Positions 1-7,926 are shown, counted from the stretch's first letter. The stretch is DNA of 10,453 nucleotides from JBCDIQ01 sp039024295 (GCA_039024295.1 JBCDIQ010000197.1:1-10453); one strand, 5' to 3'. Program-made: numbers and translations. Notes: a model not told the origin generated them from the sequence alone.

Positions 1-1116
1 GCGCTTACCTTAGGTGTTGACGAGGTGTACGTACTTGTCGGAGCCATAGCGTTTATTTTTGGCTACATGATGTTTGGAGGGGCTAACTCAATGGTTTACA
101 CCAATATGGTGCAGGCAAGCCTCATGCTGGTGGTGGCCGTTATCCTCTTGGGCTCCGGACTGGAACATTTTGAGGCCGGCATAGGAGGATTCCTAGAGAA
201 ACTCAATAAGATAGACCCAAATCTTACCACCATTACCAATGCTGAAAGTCCCCTCTTTCGGGATTTCTTCGAAATCATTTTTTGCCAAATAGTAATTGGG
301 GTCGCGATTGTCTGTCAGCCACATATCATCACCAAAAGCCTGTTACTTAAATCAGACCGGGATGTGAATACCTACTTGACCGTAGGCATCGTGGCAGAAA
401 CCCTGTTTTTCCTGGTGGTATTTGCCGGATTATATGCCCGGTTGGAATTTCCCGATTTAATGGTAGACGGTACTGCCCTGAAAATGGATGGAATCATGTC
501 TGCGTATGTCGTAAAAAAATTTTCCGTGGTAGTCGGGCTGGTTGTGGTGCTGGGGTTGATCTTCGCAGGAATTTCCACCCTGGAGGGATTGATACAGTCT
601 GTTTCTGCGTCTATCACTTCTGATATTCTAGAGCCTCTTGCAGGCAAAAAAATATTTGCTGGTCCTGATGCTGAGCAAAAGAGAATTCAGGTAAACCGGG
701 GCGTGATCGTGCTCCTGGGACTCGTTTCCTTCGGTCTGTCTTATGATCAGCTGATGAACCCCAATTTGAGCGTGGCACTTTTTGCCCAAAATGGGGTATA
801 CGCCTATTTCTCTGCAGCCTTTATTCCAGTCCTCTTTGGGACTTTCCTGAAGGATACGCCATTTGAGGCAGCATTTGCAGCATCAATTACCGCCATTATT
901 GTTCACTTCACTGTGTATTACTCCGGGATGATCCTACCTGGTTACATGGATGTGCCTGTTCGCAACCCAGCTATTGCCTCCACGCTGGCCATCTTGGCAG
1001 CAGTAGTGGTAGGCTTAGGCATATATGCCATCAAAAGGCGTCCCACGCCTGAACTCGTATCCAACGACCGAAAAACTGTTGATCGAAGTGAAATCTCGCA
1101 AAGCAGGAAAAACTAA
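1..1116 (+). CDS. Sodium:solute symporter (SSS family), 5'-truncated by window edge
   Basis: This is the C-terminal 371 codons of an inner-membrane secondary transporter that would couple Na+ entry to uptake of a small solute. The frame is open from base 1, so the GTG at position 25 is probably internal, not the start. About nine hydrophobic helices are visible; the family usually has about 13 in 450-550 residues, so roughly the first four are missing. Family marks are the Gly-Gly-x-x-x-x-Val-x-x-x-x-x-Gln stretch near visible residues 26-38, the Cys-Gln-Pro-His segment near 105-108, and a Ser-Thr pair near 192-193 in the helix that carries the second Na+ site in characterised members, followed by a Ser-rich stretch and Ser-Asp. 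The spacing and the Lys-Ile-Asp-Pro loop recall PanF (pantothenate) and PutP (proline), but the substrate cannot be assigned. The tail after about residue 345 is hydrophilic and likely cytoplasmic. The next gene follows after 52 bp on the same strand. Confidence 0.88.
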   Translation, partial: ALTLGVDEVYVLVGAIAFIFGYMMFGGANSMVYTNMVQASLMLVVAVILLGSGLEHFEAGIGGFLEKLNKIDPNLTTITNAESPLFRDFFEIIFCQIVIGVAIVCQPHIITKSLLLKSDRDVNTYLTVGIVAETLFFLVVFAGLYARLEFPDLMVDGTALKMDGIMSAYVVKKFSVVVGLVVVLGLIFAGISTLEGLIQSVSASITSDILEPLAGKKIFAGPDAEQKRIQVNRGVIVLLGLVSFGLSYDQLMNPNLSVALFAQNGVYAYFSAAFIPVLFGTFLKDTPFEAAFAASITAIIVHFTVYYSGMILPGYMDVPVRNPAIASTLAILAAVVVGLGIYAIKRRPTPELVSNDRKTVDRSEISQSRKN

Positions 1117-1132
1117 ACACTGATAAGAATTC

Positions 1133-1140
1133 TATATTTT
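1133..1140 (+). promoter_or_regulatory. Possible Bacteroidota -7 box (TATATTTT)
   Basis: TATATTTT matches the Bacteroidota housekeeping -7 consensus TAnnTTTG at all positions but the last. It lies 28 bp before the lipoprotein ATG, a plausible leader length. No convincing TTTG -33 element was seen upstream, so this is a weak call; the gene could also be read through from the transporter. Confidence 0.25.
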
Positions 1141-1168
1141 CCGAAATTTCAACTAACCCACAAAAACA

Positions 1169-1696
1169 ATGAAAAACCAACGCATTCTTTTTTACCTGAT
1201 GAGCCTGCTGATGGCAGCTAGCTTAATGACATTCACAGCCTGTGATGGCGATGACGATGATGATCCGAGTGATGACGACGACCAGGAAATGCTGGTAGGA
1301 GTCCAGGGAAAATGGCAGTCCTCAGGAAGCAATGTCGCGCCCTTATTGGTGCTTCTAGTCGATACGGATTCTATTTATGCTGAATTCAAGACCGACATGA
1401 CGTATGTGGTAGAGAATTATGACAAATCGGGTGCACTAGTAGTTTTTGAAGGCACCTACACTCAGACCATCACACCTGGGCAAAGCATTGCCGAAATAAC
1501 TATCAATCAATCCACCCCAAGTGTAGGCACTAGCGTAGGAATATTCGAAGTTACAGGAAATACCATGAAGTACGAAGTTGTACAGACGGTACCTGATTTT
1601 ATGCAGATTCCCCCTACTGTAGCAGGTGGATTTGGAAGTACAAATATGGGCGCAAATATGATGGACAACGTTCAGACCTTTGTTCGCATTGAGTAG
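1169..1696 (+). CDS. Asp-rich small lipoprotein of unknown function
   Basis: This encodes a 175-residue exported lipoprotein. Residues 1-24 form a signal peptide with a basic start and hydrophobic core, ending in Phe-Thr-Ala before Cys25, a lipobox-like site for signal peptidase II. Directly after Cys25 comes a run of mostly Asp (residues 26-39, about eleven Asp). Acidic residues just after the anchor Cys act as a lipoprotein export signal in some Bacteroidota and route the protein to the outer surface; applying that here is inference. The remainder (about 45-175) is rich in short beta-prone stretches with a Gly-Lys-Trp near its start and a final Val-Arg-Ile-Glu, reminiscent of small lipocalin-like lipoproteins, but I do not recognise a family. 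The ATG is preceded by an A-rich leader, typical for the phylum. A terminator follows closely, so it ends its transcript. No function is assigned. Confidence 0.8.
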   Translation: MKNQRILFYLMSLLMAASLMTFTACDGDDDDDPSDDDDQEMLVGVQGKWQSSGSNVAPLLVLLVDTDSIYAEFKTDMTYVVENYDKSGALVVFEGTYTQTITPGQSIAEITINQSTPSVGTSVGIFEVTGNTMKYEVVQTVPDFMQIPPTVAGGFGSTNMGANMMDNVQTFVRIE

Positions 1697-1710
1697 TGAC
1701 CGTCTTGCTT

Positions 1711-1745
1711 AAAAAAACCAGTCAGCATATACTGGCTGGTTTTTT
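1711..1745 (+). terminator. Rho-independent terminator after lipoprotein gene
   Basis: An 8-bp stem, CCAGTCAG (1718-1725) with CTGGCTGG (1732-1739), contains one G-U pair and closes a 6-base loop. It is flanked by seven A before (1711-1717) and six T after (1740-1745). It begins 15 bp after the lipoprotein stop. Because the A and T runs are symmetrical, it could work on both strands, but no minus-strand gene ends here. Confidence 0.85.
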
Positions 1746-1755
1746 CTTGTTCTCT

Positions 1756-1776
1756 CATCCGGATGCTGGCACATCC
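1756..1776. repeat. Short palindrome/hairpin before the barrel gene
   Basis: CATCCGGATG (1756-1765) is a perfect 10-bp palindrome, and its right half GGATG (1761-1765) can also pair with CATCC at 1772-1776 across a 6-base loop. It sits in the 56-bp leader between the terminator and the ATG at 1803. It could be an operator or a leader hairpin, or chance. No TAnnTTTG box was seen here. Confidence 0.3.
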
Positions 1777-1802
1777 TCTTTCCATTTCGCAACCTCAGTC
1801 AA

Positions 1803-3374
1803 ATGAAACACCTATTTACCTGCATATTATGCGTGCTGTTTTTTCTTTCTGCTCATGCTCAACAAGGGGATGGATTTAAGATTTTTGACCAAGAGGTCCC
1901 GAAAAAATCCCAAAAGGAATTTCAATACATTGCATTTTTCTTCAATCAAGGCGTAACGGGCAATTACTTTCCTCGTAGTGATTTCCTCAGAGGACAGGTA
2001 TTTGGGCGGTTGTACGGAGGAAACACCACCAGTACCTCTGATAGCTTGACCACCAGTTTTTTTGAGCAGCGGCTCTTGCCCTTCTTCATCTATCAGCCCA
2101 AACTATTCAATGGACGGGCCATCCTGAGGGCTTCCTTCGAAATTGATTGGACCTGGGGGGACGTATCCTATACCGCGGGTGGAAACTTCGGTTCCGCCTT
2201 GTCATCTGATGTGGTAAACTTACAAACCCAGAATGTGGAACTGGAATTGATTCCTGCAAACGGGTGGGCCATTAACCTGGGGCTGCAACGCCTGTTTGAT
2301 ACGCCCTATAATCCTTATCGAACCTTATTTGACCGAATGACGAACAGTGCCTATCGATTGATGTATTGGGGTACCGATGGGGTAGGGGTGAGCCTTCGCC
2401 ACGACGGAGACTTGAATCGCTTCAAGGCAGGCTATTACCAACTGTATGAGAACAACATCCAGGAGAATGACGATGTAACCCTGCATGAATTTACCTACGA
2501 ACGCAACCTCACCCACAAGCTTCGCATTGGGGGCTCAGCCTACTACGTCAGGGATCGGGCCAACGGAGAAGGCGGACCATCTATTTTGGGGCAAGGCCTG
2601 AACGCGACCCTGAATGCCTATAACGGCACCTTTCGTTTTCCTTTTGGCGGCAGTGCCTATCAAGCAGATGTATTTTGGCTAGGGACTTTTTGGGGATACA
2701 ACCAGGATTATATGCTGGATCGATTCTTTATGACGGGTTTTGTAAATGTAAATGCAGGAAGTGCCAGAACCTTGGTGGAGAATACGGTTGACGAATATGA
2801 AAAAGCAGCAGACATCCTGGGAGTGGGAGCAAACCTTCGCTTAGGCTATCGCTATGGCCAGACGGAAAATGACATGGTCAATGCCGATGTATTCTTTTCC
2901 ACCGGTGATGGCGATGGATTGGATGATGGGACTTATTCCGGGGTGATGACAGGCAATACCTGGGGTGCGCCTGCGGCCATTCCCATTAGCCACGGAGCCT
3001 ACATTTTGATGCCGCATGGGAATGTGGTGAATCGCTTTGTGTCGGTTGTGGGAGATTTCTCTAACATGGGATATGGGTTAACAGCAGTAATGCTCAATGC
3101 TCAGCGTGACCTGATTCCTTATAAGCTCAATGCCAAAGTAGGCGGTGCCTTTGGAATGGCAAACGAAGCCCCTGCGGGCGGTGGAAATATCATTGGTACC
3201 GAGGTGAATGGTCGGTTAAACTATACTCTGGGGGTGTTTATGAACCTGGAGGTACATGGTGCTTACCTCTTCCAGGGCGACTTCATGGACAGCAGGCTGG
3301 TAAACGGAGATGCGGCCGAACGTCCGGTAAACCCGTGGACGGTATTTGTGGTGTATAAGTGGTTGATGTTTTAG
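1803..3374 (+). CDS. Outer-membrane beta-barrel protein, unknown substrate
   Basis: This encodes 523 residues with a clear signal peptide (residues 1-19: Lys-His start, Leu/Phe/Cys core, Ala-His-Ala cleavage site before Gln20). The mature part is built of alternating aromatic/hydrophobic and polar residues with many Gly, Tyr, Trp and Asn turns, typical of a large outer-membrane barrel. The chain ends in Tyr-Lys-Trp-Leu-Met-Phe, with the terminal aromatic residue that barrel-assembly machinery recognises. Length and texture resemble porin or alginate-export-like barrels, but no decisive motif was seen. An Asp/Gly-rich loop (about residues 368-376, Gly-Asp-Gly-Asp-Gly-x-Asp-Asp-Gly) could bind a divalent cation; this is inference. 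The ATG lies 57 bp after the preceding terminator. The gene converges with the PagL-like gene, 17 bp between stops and no obvious terminator between them. Confidence 0.82.
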   Translation: MKHLFTCILCVLFFLSAHAQQGDGFKIFDQEVPKKSQKEFQYIAFFFNQGVTGNYFPRSDFLRGQVFGRLYGGNTTSTSDSLTTSFFEQRLLPFFIYQPKLFNGRAILRASFEIDWTWGDVSYTAGGNFGSALSSDVVNLQTQNVELELIPANGWAINLGLQRLFDTPYNPYRTLFDRMTNSAYRLMYWGTDGVGVSLRHDGDLNRFKAGYYQLYENNIQENDDVTLHEFTYERNLTHKLRIGGSAYYVRDRANGEGGPSILGQGLNATLNAYNGTFRFPFGGSAYQADVFWLGTFWGYNQDYMLDRFFMTGFVNVNAGSARTLVENTVDEYEKAADILGVGANLRLGYRYGQTENDMVNADVFFSTGDGDGLDDGTYSGVMTGNTWGAPAAIPISHGAYILMPHGNVVNRFVSVVGDFSNMGYGLTAVMLNAQRDLIPYKLNAKVGGAFGMANEAPAGGGNIIGTEVNGRLNYTLGVFMNLEVHGAYLFQGDFMDSRLVNGDAAERPVNPWTVFVVYKWLMF

Positions 3375-3391
3375 TCTTTTCGTAGTCGGTA

Positions 3392-3988
3392 TCATAGCCA
3401 TTTTCTATACCCCAGGACTACATGAAAAGTGTTGATCCCTGCATTGGGATTTGCGAGTCCGGCGTTAGAGACGTGTCGAATCCTTGCTTGTACATTGATG
3501 GCCTGATCTTTTCGGTTGGTCCGGTAAGAAAGTCCTATCCCTGACTGTGAAGAAAAAAGAAACCCATTCCGCTGACGTTCAAAAGCAGCGGTAATGATAT
3601 GGGGACCACTGCTGCCCATGACAAAGGCGTCAAGGTTTCCAAACAGAGGAACCTGATACCTGAGTCCTCCATTCAGGCCCACCTGCATTTCGAATCCGTC
3701 CGGAGAGCTTCCCGGGCTCCATTCCCACTCAAAAAAGTATTCAAGCCCGTGAAAATCACCCAGGCTGGGTTGAACCCAATTTAACCGCCAACTCCATTGT
3801 CCCATGATGTTGTACAGCCGGTAAGGACCCTCCAATGGAGTGACATTGAATCCCCCGCCAGCAAGGAGGTTGTAGCTGGATTTGCCAAAAAATGGGCTTT
3901 TAGATAATTCATCATCTGAGGTTTGGGCCTGAAGGTATGGGTGGGTTGTCAGGAGGAAGGTACACAGGGTAAGAACACGTAGGATCAT
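3392..3988 (-). CDS. PagL-like lipid A 3-O-deacylase / acyloxyacyl hydrolase family barrel
   Basis: This encodes 198 residues from ATG 3986-3988. Residues 1-21 are a signal peptide (Ile-Leu-Arg start, Leu/Thr/Phe core, Leu-Gln-Ala cleavage). The mature chain is a small beta-rich barrel. Near the C-terminus is the PagL signature: His172-x-Ser174-Asn-Ala-Gly-Leu, then Pro-Asn-x-Gly. PagL removes the 3-O-linked acyl chain of lipid A in the outer membrane, using His126, Ser128 and Glu140 in Pseudomonas. Here His and Ser are kept, but the residue 14 after His is Asn186, not Glu, so the triad is altered; activity is uncertain. An in-frame TTG at 4027 would lengthen the protein by 13 residues, but it lies inside a perfect -7 promoter box and would spoil the signal peptide, so the ATG is preferred. 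It is divergent from the giant gene and convergent with the barrel gene. Confidence 0.8.
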   Translation of the reverse strand: MILRVLTLCTFLLTTHPYLQAQTSDDELSKSPFFGKSSYNLLAGGGFNVTPLEGPYRLYNIMGQWSWRLNWVQPSLGDFHGLEYFFEWEWSPGSSPDGFEMQVGLNGGLRYQVPLFGNLDAFVMGSSGPHIITAAFERQRNGFLFSSQSGIGLSYRTNRKDQAINVQARIRHVSNAGLANPNAGINTFHVVLGYRKWL

Positions 3989-4024
3989 TGAAAAAGAAGA
4001 ATTTTGTTTAATGATTAAAAAAGA

Positions 4025-4032
4025 CAAATGTA
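4025..4032 (-). promoter_or_regulatory. Bacteroidota -7 promoter box (TACATTTG) for the PagL-like gene
   Basis: On the minus strand this reads TACATTTG, a perfect match to TAnnTTTG. It ends 36 bp before the ATG at 3988, giving a leader of about 30 nt that is A/T-rich with no Shine-Dalgarno. The -33 region about 19-20 bp upstream has only a weak match (TTAT instead of TTTG). The box covers the alternative TTG start, which argues against that start. Confidence 0.55.
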
Positions 4033-4188
4033 TTTTGTTTCGGTATAAGGAAATAAGTTATGGGAAAAATGGAAATATATTTTCCAGTAGGGTAATTTTT
4101 CTCAAACCAATAAAAATATGCCTAATTCATCAATATCGTGGGTTTTATATTAACTTGTGACTTTGTTTATTTTGAAAAACCTAGGCGA

Positions 4189-7100
4189 ATGTGGCGATTT
4201 ATTATCACGTTGATTATCACAGTATCTATTGTTGGGAGTTCACTTACTGCTACTGCGCAAGAGGCTAACCCTGCACCTATACATTCTGTTATATTAATTG
4301 GAAATACGGCTCGTCTCCAGCCAGAAGATAGCATGATTTTCCAGTTGCAGGAACGTACTCAAGGCTGGCCACAGCCTACTTCATTTATTGTTTTGGGAGA
4401 CATCGTTGACAAAAATGGATGGGGGAATAAAAATTCAGCAAAAGATAGCCTAAGGTTGAATCGGTTGGCCACCTTAACCGGTTCAGGTTCAAATAAACAG
4501 ATATACTTTCTTCCGGGAGACCGTGACTGGGCCAACTCTGGACAAAATGGTTGGAAGAAAGTAAAGGATTTGGAAAAGCACATTGAAAAGGTACTTGGAA
4601 TCGAGAAAAGCTTTCTGCCTTCTAATGGCTGCCCAGGGCCAAAATATGTCGATTTGCCTGGAAATTTACGGATCATTGCCATCAATACTCCATGGTGGAT
4701 GCACCCCTACGAAAAGCCTCAACCAGCGGACGCTTCTTGTAAAATTGCCACTCCTGAAGATTTTTACGAGGAGCTTGAATCCCTCATTGACGATGCGGGG
4801 AATAAAAATGTACTGGTGGTAGGACATCATCCCGTCTTTTCTACGGGACAATATGCGGGCAAAGCCCTTGCAGCCAAGCATATATTCCCTTTCCGGGACT
4901 ACAATCCCTCTTTTGTATTTCCACTACCGGTTTTAGGATCGTTTTATGCTGCCTATCGGCAAAACATTGGCACTATACGGGACATGGCCAATCCTCATTA
5001 CCAAGCCTATGTTAATCACATGGCATTGATACTCAGTGATCGGCGACCATTGGTTTATGCCTCAGGTCATGAGTACAATTTGCAGGCACACCGTATCGAA
5101 GGTAACATTCACCTCAACAGCGGTTCGTTTGCAGAAAAAAGACCATTAGGAAATTCTCCTGAAACCCTTTTTAGGAAATCCAACAAGGGATATATGGTGC
5201 TGCATTATTATGAGGACGGTGGGGTAGGCGTTCAAGCTTGGGGACCCGAAGACAGTGCCATGTTTGAAGAAAGGGTGTTTGACGGATTTTGTGGAGCGAA
5301 TTCAGGTAGTTCCCATATCAACACACGGTATGTACCTTGTGAAGAAGCAATTACCCCTGCCGCCAATAACTCGAATAGGCCTTACAGTGGAAAATCCTTC
5401 AGAACAACCGGTGGAGACTATCCGGCAGGTCCTATGAAAAAATTATTTCTAGGGCAGCACTGGAGAGACAGTTGGAATAAACCTGTAAAAATTCCCTACC
5501 TCGACTTGGATACCACCTTTGGTGGGCTTACCCCCTTCGCAGTAGGTGGAGGTCGTCAAACTACTTCCCTGAAGTTGAAATCTGGAAATGGCCAGGAGTA
5601 TGTCTTTAGGTCGGTAGATAAAAACCCATACAAGGCATTGGGGCAAACCTTCCGAAATACCCTTGTACAAGATATCGTAAAGGACCAAACCACCACCCAG
5701 CATCCCTACGGTGCCCTAGTGGTAGATGAGTTGCTGAATCGAACAGATGTTCTACATGCTCATCCAAAGCTGTACGTATTGCCTCCCAACGATCAATTGG
5801 GGATGTTTAAGGATAAGTATGGAAAGCTATTCGGGATGTTGGAAGATCGTCCTAAAAAGCCCAAGGGAGATGTACCTGGATTCGAAGGGGCAGATGATGT
5901 GCTGAGAAGCGTGAAGTTGTTCAGGAAGATGTACAAAAGCCCTGAGGCCATGGTGGACCAAGAAAATTTTGCTAAAGCCCGGGTATTTGACATCCTGATT
6001 GGGGACTGGGGAAGACACCAGGATAATTGGAAATGGGCAGGGTATAAGGATGGGAAATTGACGGTATACAAACCCATCCCGCGTGACCGTGACCATGCCT
6101 TTAGCAGATGGGATGGTTTCCTCCCCTGGCTGGCGGACAGAGAATGGGCCAAAACAAATGCAGCCAATTTTGGGCACTCCATCAAAGGGGTGAAAAGCCT
6201 TACCTGGCCTGCTCGTCACCTGGACCGATTTGTAGCAAATGAGCTTTCCAGAGAAGATTGGGAGAAAGCCACCAATGAATTGCTGGAGGAGGTAACCGAT
6301 GAAGCAATTGACATGGCCATACAGCGATTGCCTAAAGAAATAATCCCTATCTCAGGTAACGACATCAGAGAAAAACTTAAAGCCCGGAGGGCAGGATTAG
6401 CAGAGGCAGTCAGTGACTATTACGCGCTCTTGGCAAAAAAGGTAGACGTTCGGGGAACCAATGAAGATGAAGTCTTTGAAGTCGAGCGATTGGCGGAAGG
6501 AAACTTGTTGGTCAGAATATATGTCAAAGTTTCTGAGAAAGGAGAAAAGGGCAGGTTGATTTATGAAAGAACCTTTGTTCTGGAAGAGACAAAAGAGGTA
6601 TGCCTTTGGGGCCTCGGAGGAGAAGATGTATTTTCCGTGACAGGTCAAGCCGACAAGGGGATTTTGCTACGCATAATCAGCGGGCCTGATGAGGATATAA
6701 TCACTGATGTATCCCAGGTAAAAAAGGGGGGGAAATCCATCTTGATCTATGACAATGATTTTGAGGACCAGGTGGCCAAGGGGAAAGAAAGTAAACTACT
6801 TCACCCGAAAAAGCCAGTTCACTATGAGTTTGATGACTTTGCTTATAACACCTATTTACCGGTTCCCAGCCTTTCCTACAGTCCTGATAATGGGTTTGGA
6901 GCAGGCCTTGGGGTTAGGTGGACCGTTCAAGGGTTCAGGAAACCAGGCTACGCATCCAAGCATTCTTTTCAGCTTTCAGGAACAACCGTCGGTAACCTTA
7001 ATGCTCGGGTAAAAAGCCGATTTAGACAAGTGCTTGGCCCTGTTGATGCAGGGTTTGAATTTGCTTTTGCTGGTCCTGACCGCCAGTTTACCCATTTTTA

Positions 7101-7902
7101 TGGCCTGGGTGAAAACTCAGTAAAAAATGATTCTGCTTTTCAAGCTGACTTTTATCGCATTCAGTTAAACAGGCTTACAGCGGTGCCATTTTTAGCCATT
7201 CCTTTTTGGCGAAAAAGTGAAGTCATGCTTAGGGCTGGATTCGAAGCGGTCGAAGTAACGGCCTTTGATGATGACGATAGCAATATCTTGTTTACCCAGG
7301 ACTTTGATGGAGAGGGAAGTCGGCAGTTTGCCCAGGCAGGAGGTGCGCTTCATCTTGATTTTCGGGATCATCCAACCTTTGCAAGAAAAGGTGCCGAGCT
7401 GTATGTGAGCCATACGTCTTATTACGATGTAGAAAGCTCTGAGAATGCAGACCTGGCTGGTGTTACGGAAGGATATATTGCCTGGTACACCAGCATTCGC
7501 CTAGGAGTTCCCTTTACCCTCGCCCTCAAAGCGGGTGGTGCAGATAGCTACAATGATTTGCCATTTTATTACCTGCCCCAAATGGGCCGAAACAATGGAC
7601 TTCGCGGGTATTTCCGCAACCGATTTGTCGGCAGTAGCACTGCTTATGCAAATGGAGAATTGAGAATTGAACTGGGGCGGGTCATGAAGTCCTTTTTGCC
7701 CACCAAAATGGGGCTTTTAGGCTTTGCTGATGCGGGCCGGGTTTGGCTAGATCGAGAAACCCCAGCTGAAGACCTGATCAGTTATGGAGGCGGTCTGTTC
7801 TTTGCTCCCCTTAGCGATGACCTAACCCTGACCTTAACCGCCGCATTCTCCGATGAAGAGTCACTCTTGATCCAATTTGGGTTTGGGTTCTACGTACAAT
7901 AG
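4189..7902 (+). CDS. Large envelope protein: metallophosphoesterase-like + kinase-like + Omp85/surface-antigen barrel
   Basis: 1237 residues from ATG 4189; an upstream in-frame GTG (4138) would put 17 residues before the signal peptide and is rejected. Residues 1-24 are a signal peptide (Thr-Ala-Thr-Ala before Gln). Residues 30-370 resemble a calcineurin-like phosphoesterase: Gly-Asp (70-71), Gly-Cys-Pro-Gly-Pro (147-151), Trp-Trp (169-170), Gly-His-His-Pro (212-215), Gly-His (293-294). Several metal ligands are replaced: Asn39, Gly-Asp-Arg-Asp at 110-113, Tyr296. Residues 440-650 hold a kinase-like pattern: Tyr-x-x-Arg-x-x-x-Lys (471-478), Phe-Asp-Ile-Leu-Ile-Gly-x-x-Gly-Arg-His (600-610), Arg-Asp-Arg-Asp (632-635). 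A Gly-Leu-Gly-Gly-x-Asp element (808-813) follows. From about 880 to the end is an Omp85-type barrel with Leu-Arg-Gly-Tyr (1138-1141) and Phe-x-Asp-x-Gly-Arg-Val-Trp (1179-1186). The N-terminal domains would sit in the periplasm; substrate and enzymatic activity are unknown. Confidence 0.85.
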   Translation: MWRFIITLIITVSIVGSSLTATAQEANPAPIHSVILIGNTARLQPEDSMIFQLQERTQGWPQPTSFIVLGDIVDKNGWGNKNSAKDSLRLNRLATLTGSGSNKQIYFLPGDRDWANSGQNGWKKVKDLEKHIEKVLGIEKSFLPSNGCPGPKYVDLPGNLRIIAINTPWWMHPYEKPQPADASCKIATPEDFYEELESLIDDAGNKNVLVVGHHPVFSTGQYAGKALAAKHIFPFRDYNPSFVFPLPVLGSFYAAYRQNIGTIRDMANPHYQAYVNHMALILSDRRPLVYASGHEYNLQAHRIEGNIHLNSGSFAEKRPLGNSPETLFRKSNKGYMVLHYYEDGGVGVQAWGPEDSAMFEERVFDGFCGANSGSSHINTRYVPCEEAITPAANNSNRPYSGKSFRTTGGDYPAGPMKKLFLGQHWRDSWNKPVKIPYLDLDTTFGGLTPFAVGGGRQTTSLKLKSGNGQEYVFRSVDKNPYKALGQTFRNTLVQDIVKDQTTTQHPYGALVVDELLNRTDVLHAHPKLYVLPPNDQLGMFKDKYGKLFGMLEDRPKKPKGDVPGFEGADDVLRSVKLFRKMYKSPEAMVDQENFAKARVFDILIGDWGRHQDNWKWAGYKDGKLTVYKPIPRDRDHAFSRWDGFLPWLADREWAKTNAANFGHSIKGVKSLTWPARHLDRFVANELSREDWEKATNELLEEVTDEAIDMAIQRLPKEIIPISGNDIREKLKARRAGLAEAVSDYYALLAKKVDVRGTNEDEVFEVERLAEGNLLVRIYVKVSEKGEKGRLIYERTFVLEETKEVCLWGLGGEDVFSVTGQADKGILLRIISGPDEDIITDVSQVKKGGKSILIYDNDFEDQVAKGKESKLLHPKKPVHYEFDDFAYNTYLPVPSLSYSPDNGFGAGLGVRWTVQGFRKPGYASKHSFQLSGTTVGNLNARVKSRFRQVLGPVDAGFEFAFAGPDRQFTHFYGLGENSVKNDSAFQADFYRIQLNRLTAVPFLAIPFWRKSEVMLRAGFEAVEVTAFDDDDSNILFTQDFDGEGSRQFAQAGGALHLDFRDHPTFARKGAELYVSHTSYYDVESSENADLAGVTEGYIAWYTSIRLGVPFTLALKAGGADSYNDLPFYYLPQMGRNNGLRGYFRNRFVGSSTAYANGELRIELGRVMKSFLPTKMGLLGFADAGRVWLDRETPAEDLISYGGGLFFAPLSDDLTLTLTAAFSDEESLLIQFGFGFYVQ

Positions 7903-7926
7903 CCTTTGCTAGGCCTGCCTGTTTTC

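Noticed and set aside
25..27. GTG as start of the symporter gene
   Set aside because: The frame is open to base 1 and the family needs about four more helices upstream, so this is an internal Val codon of a truncated gene.
4138..4188. GTG start adding 17 residues to the giant protein
   Set aside because: The extra residues would sit before a complete signal peptide that begins at ATG 4189.
5793..6219. Two overlapping 130-codon minus-strand frames inside the giant gene
   Set aside because: They lie fully antisense to conserved domain sequence, overlap each other, and show no signal peptide or domain.
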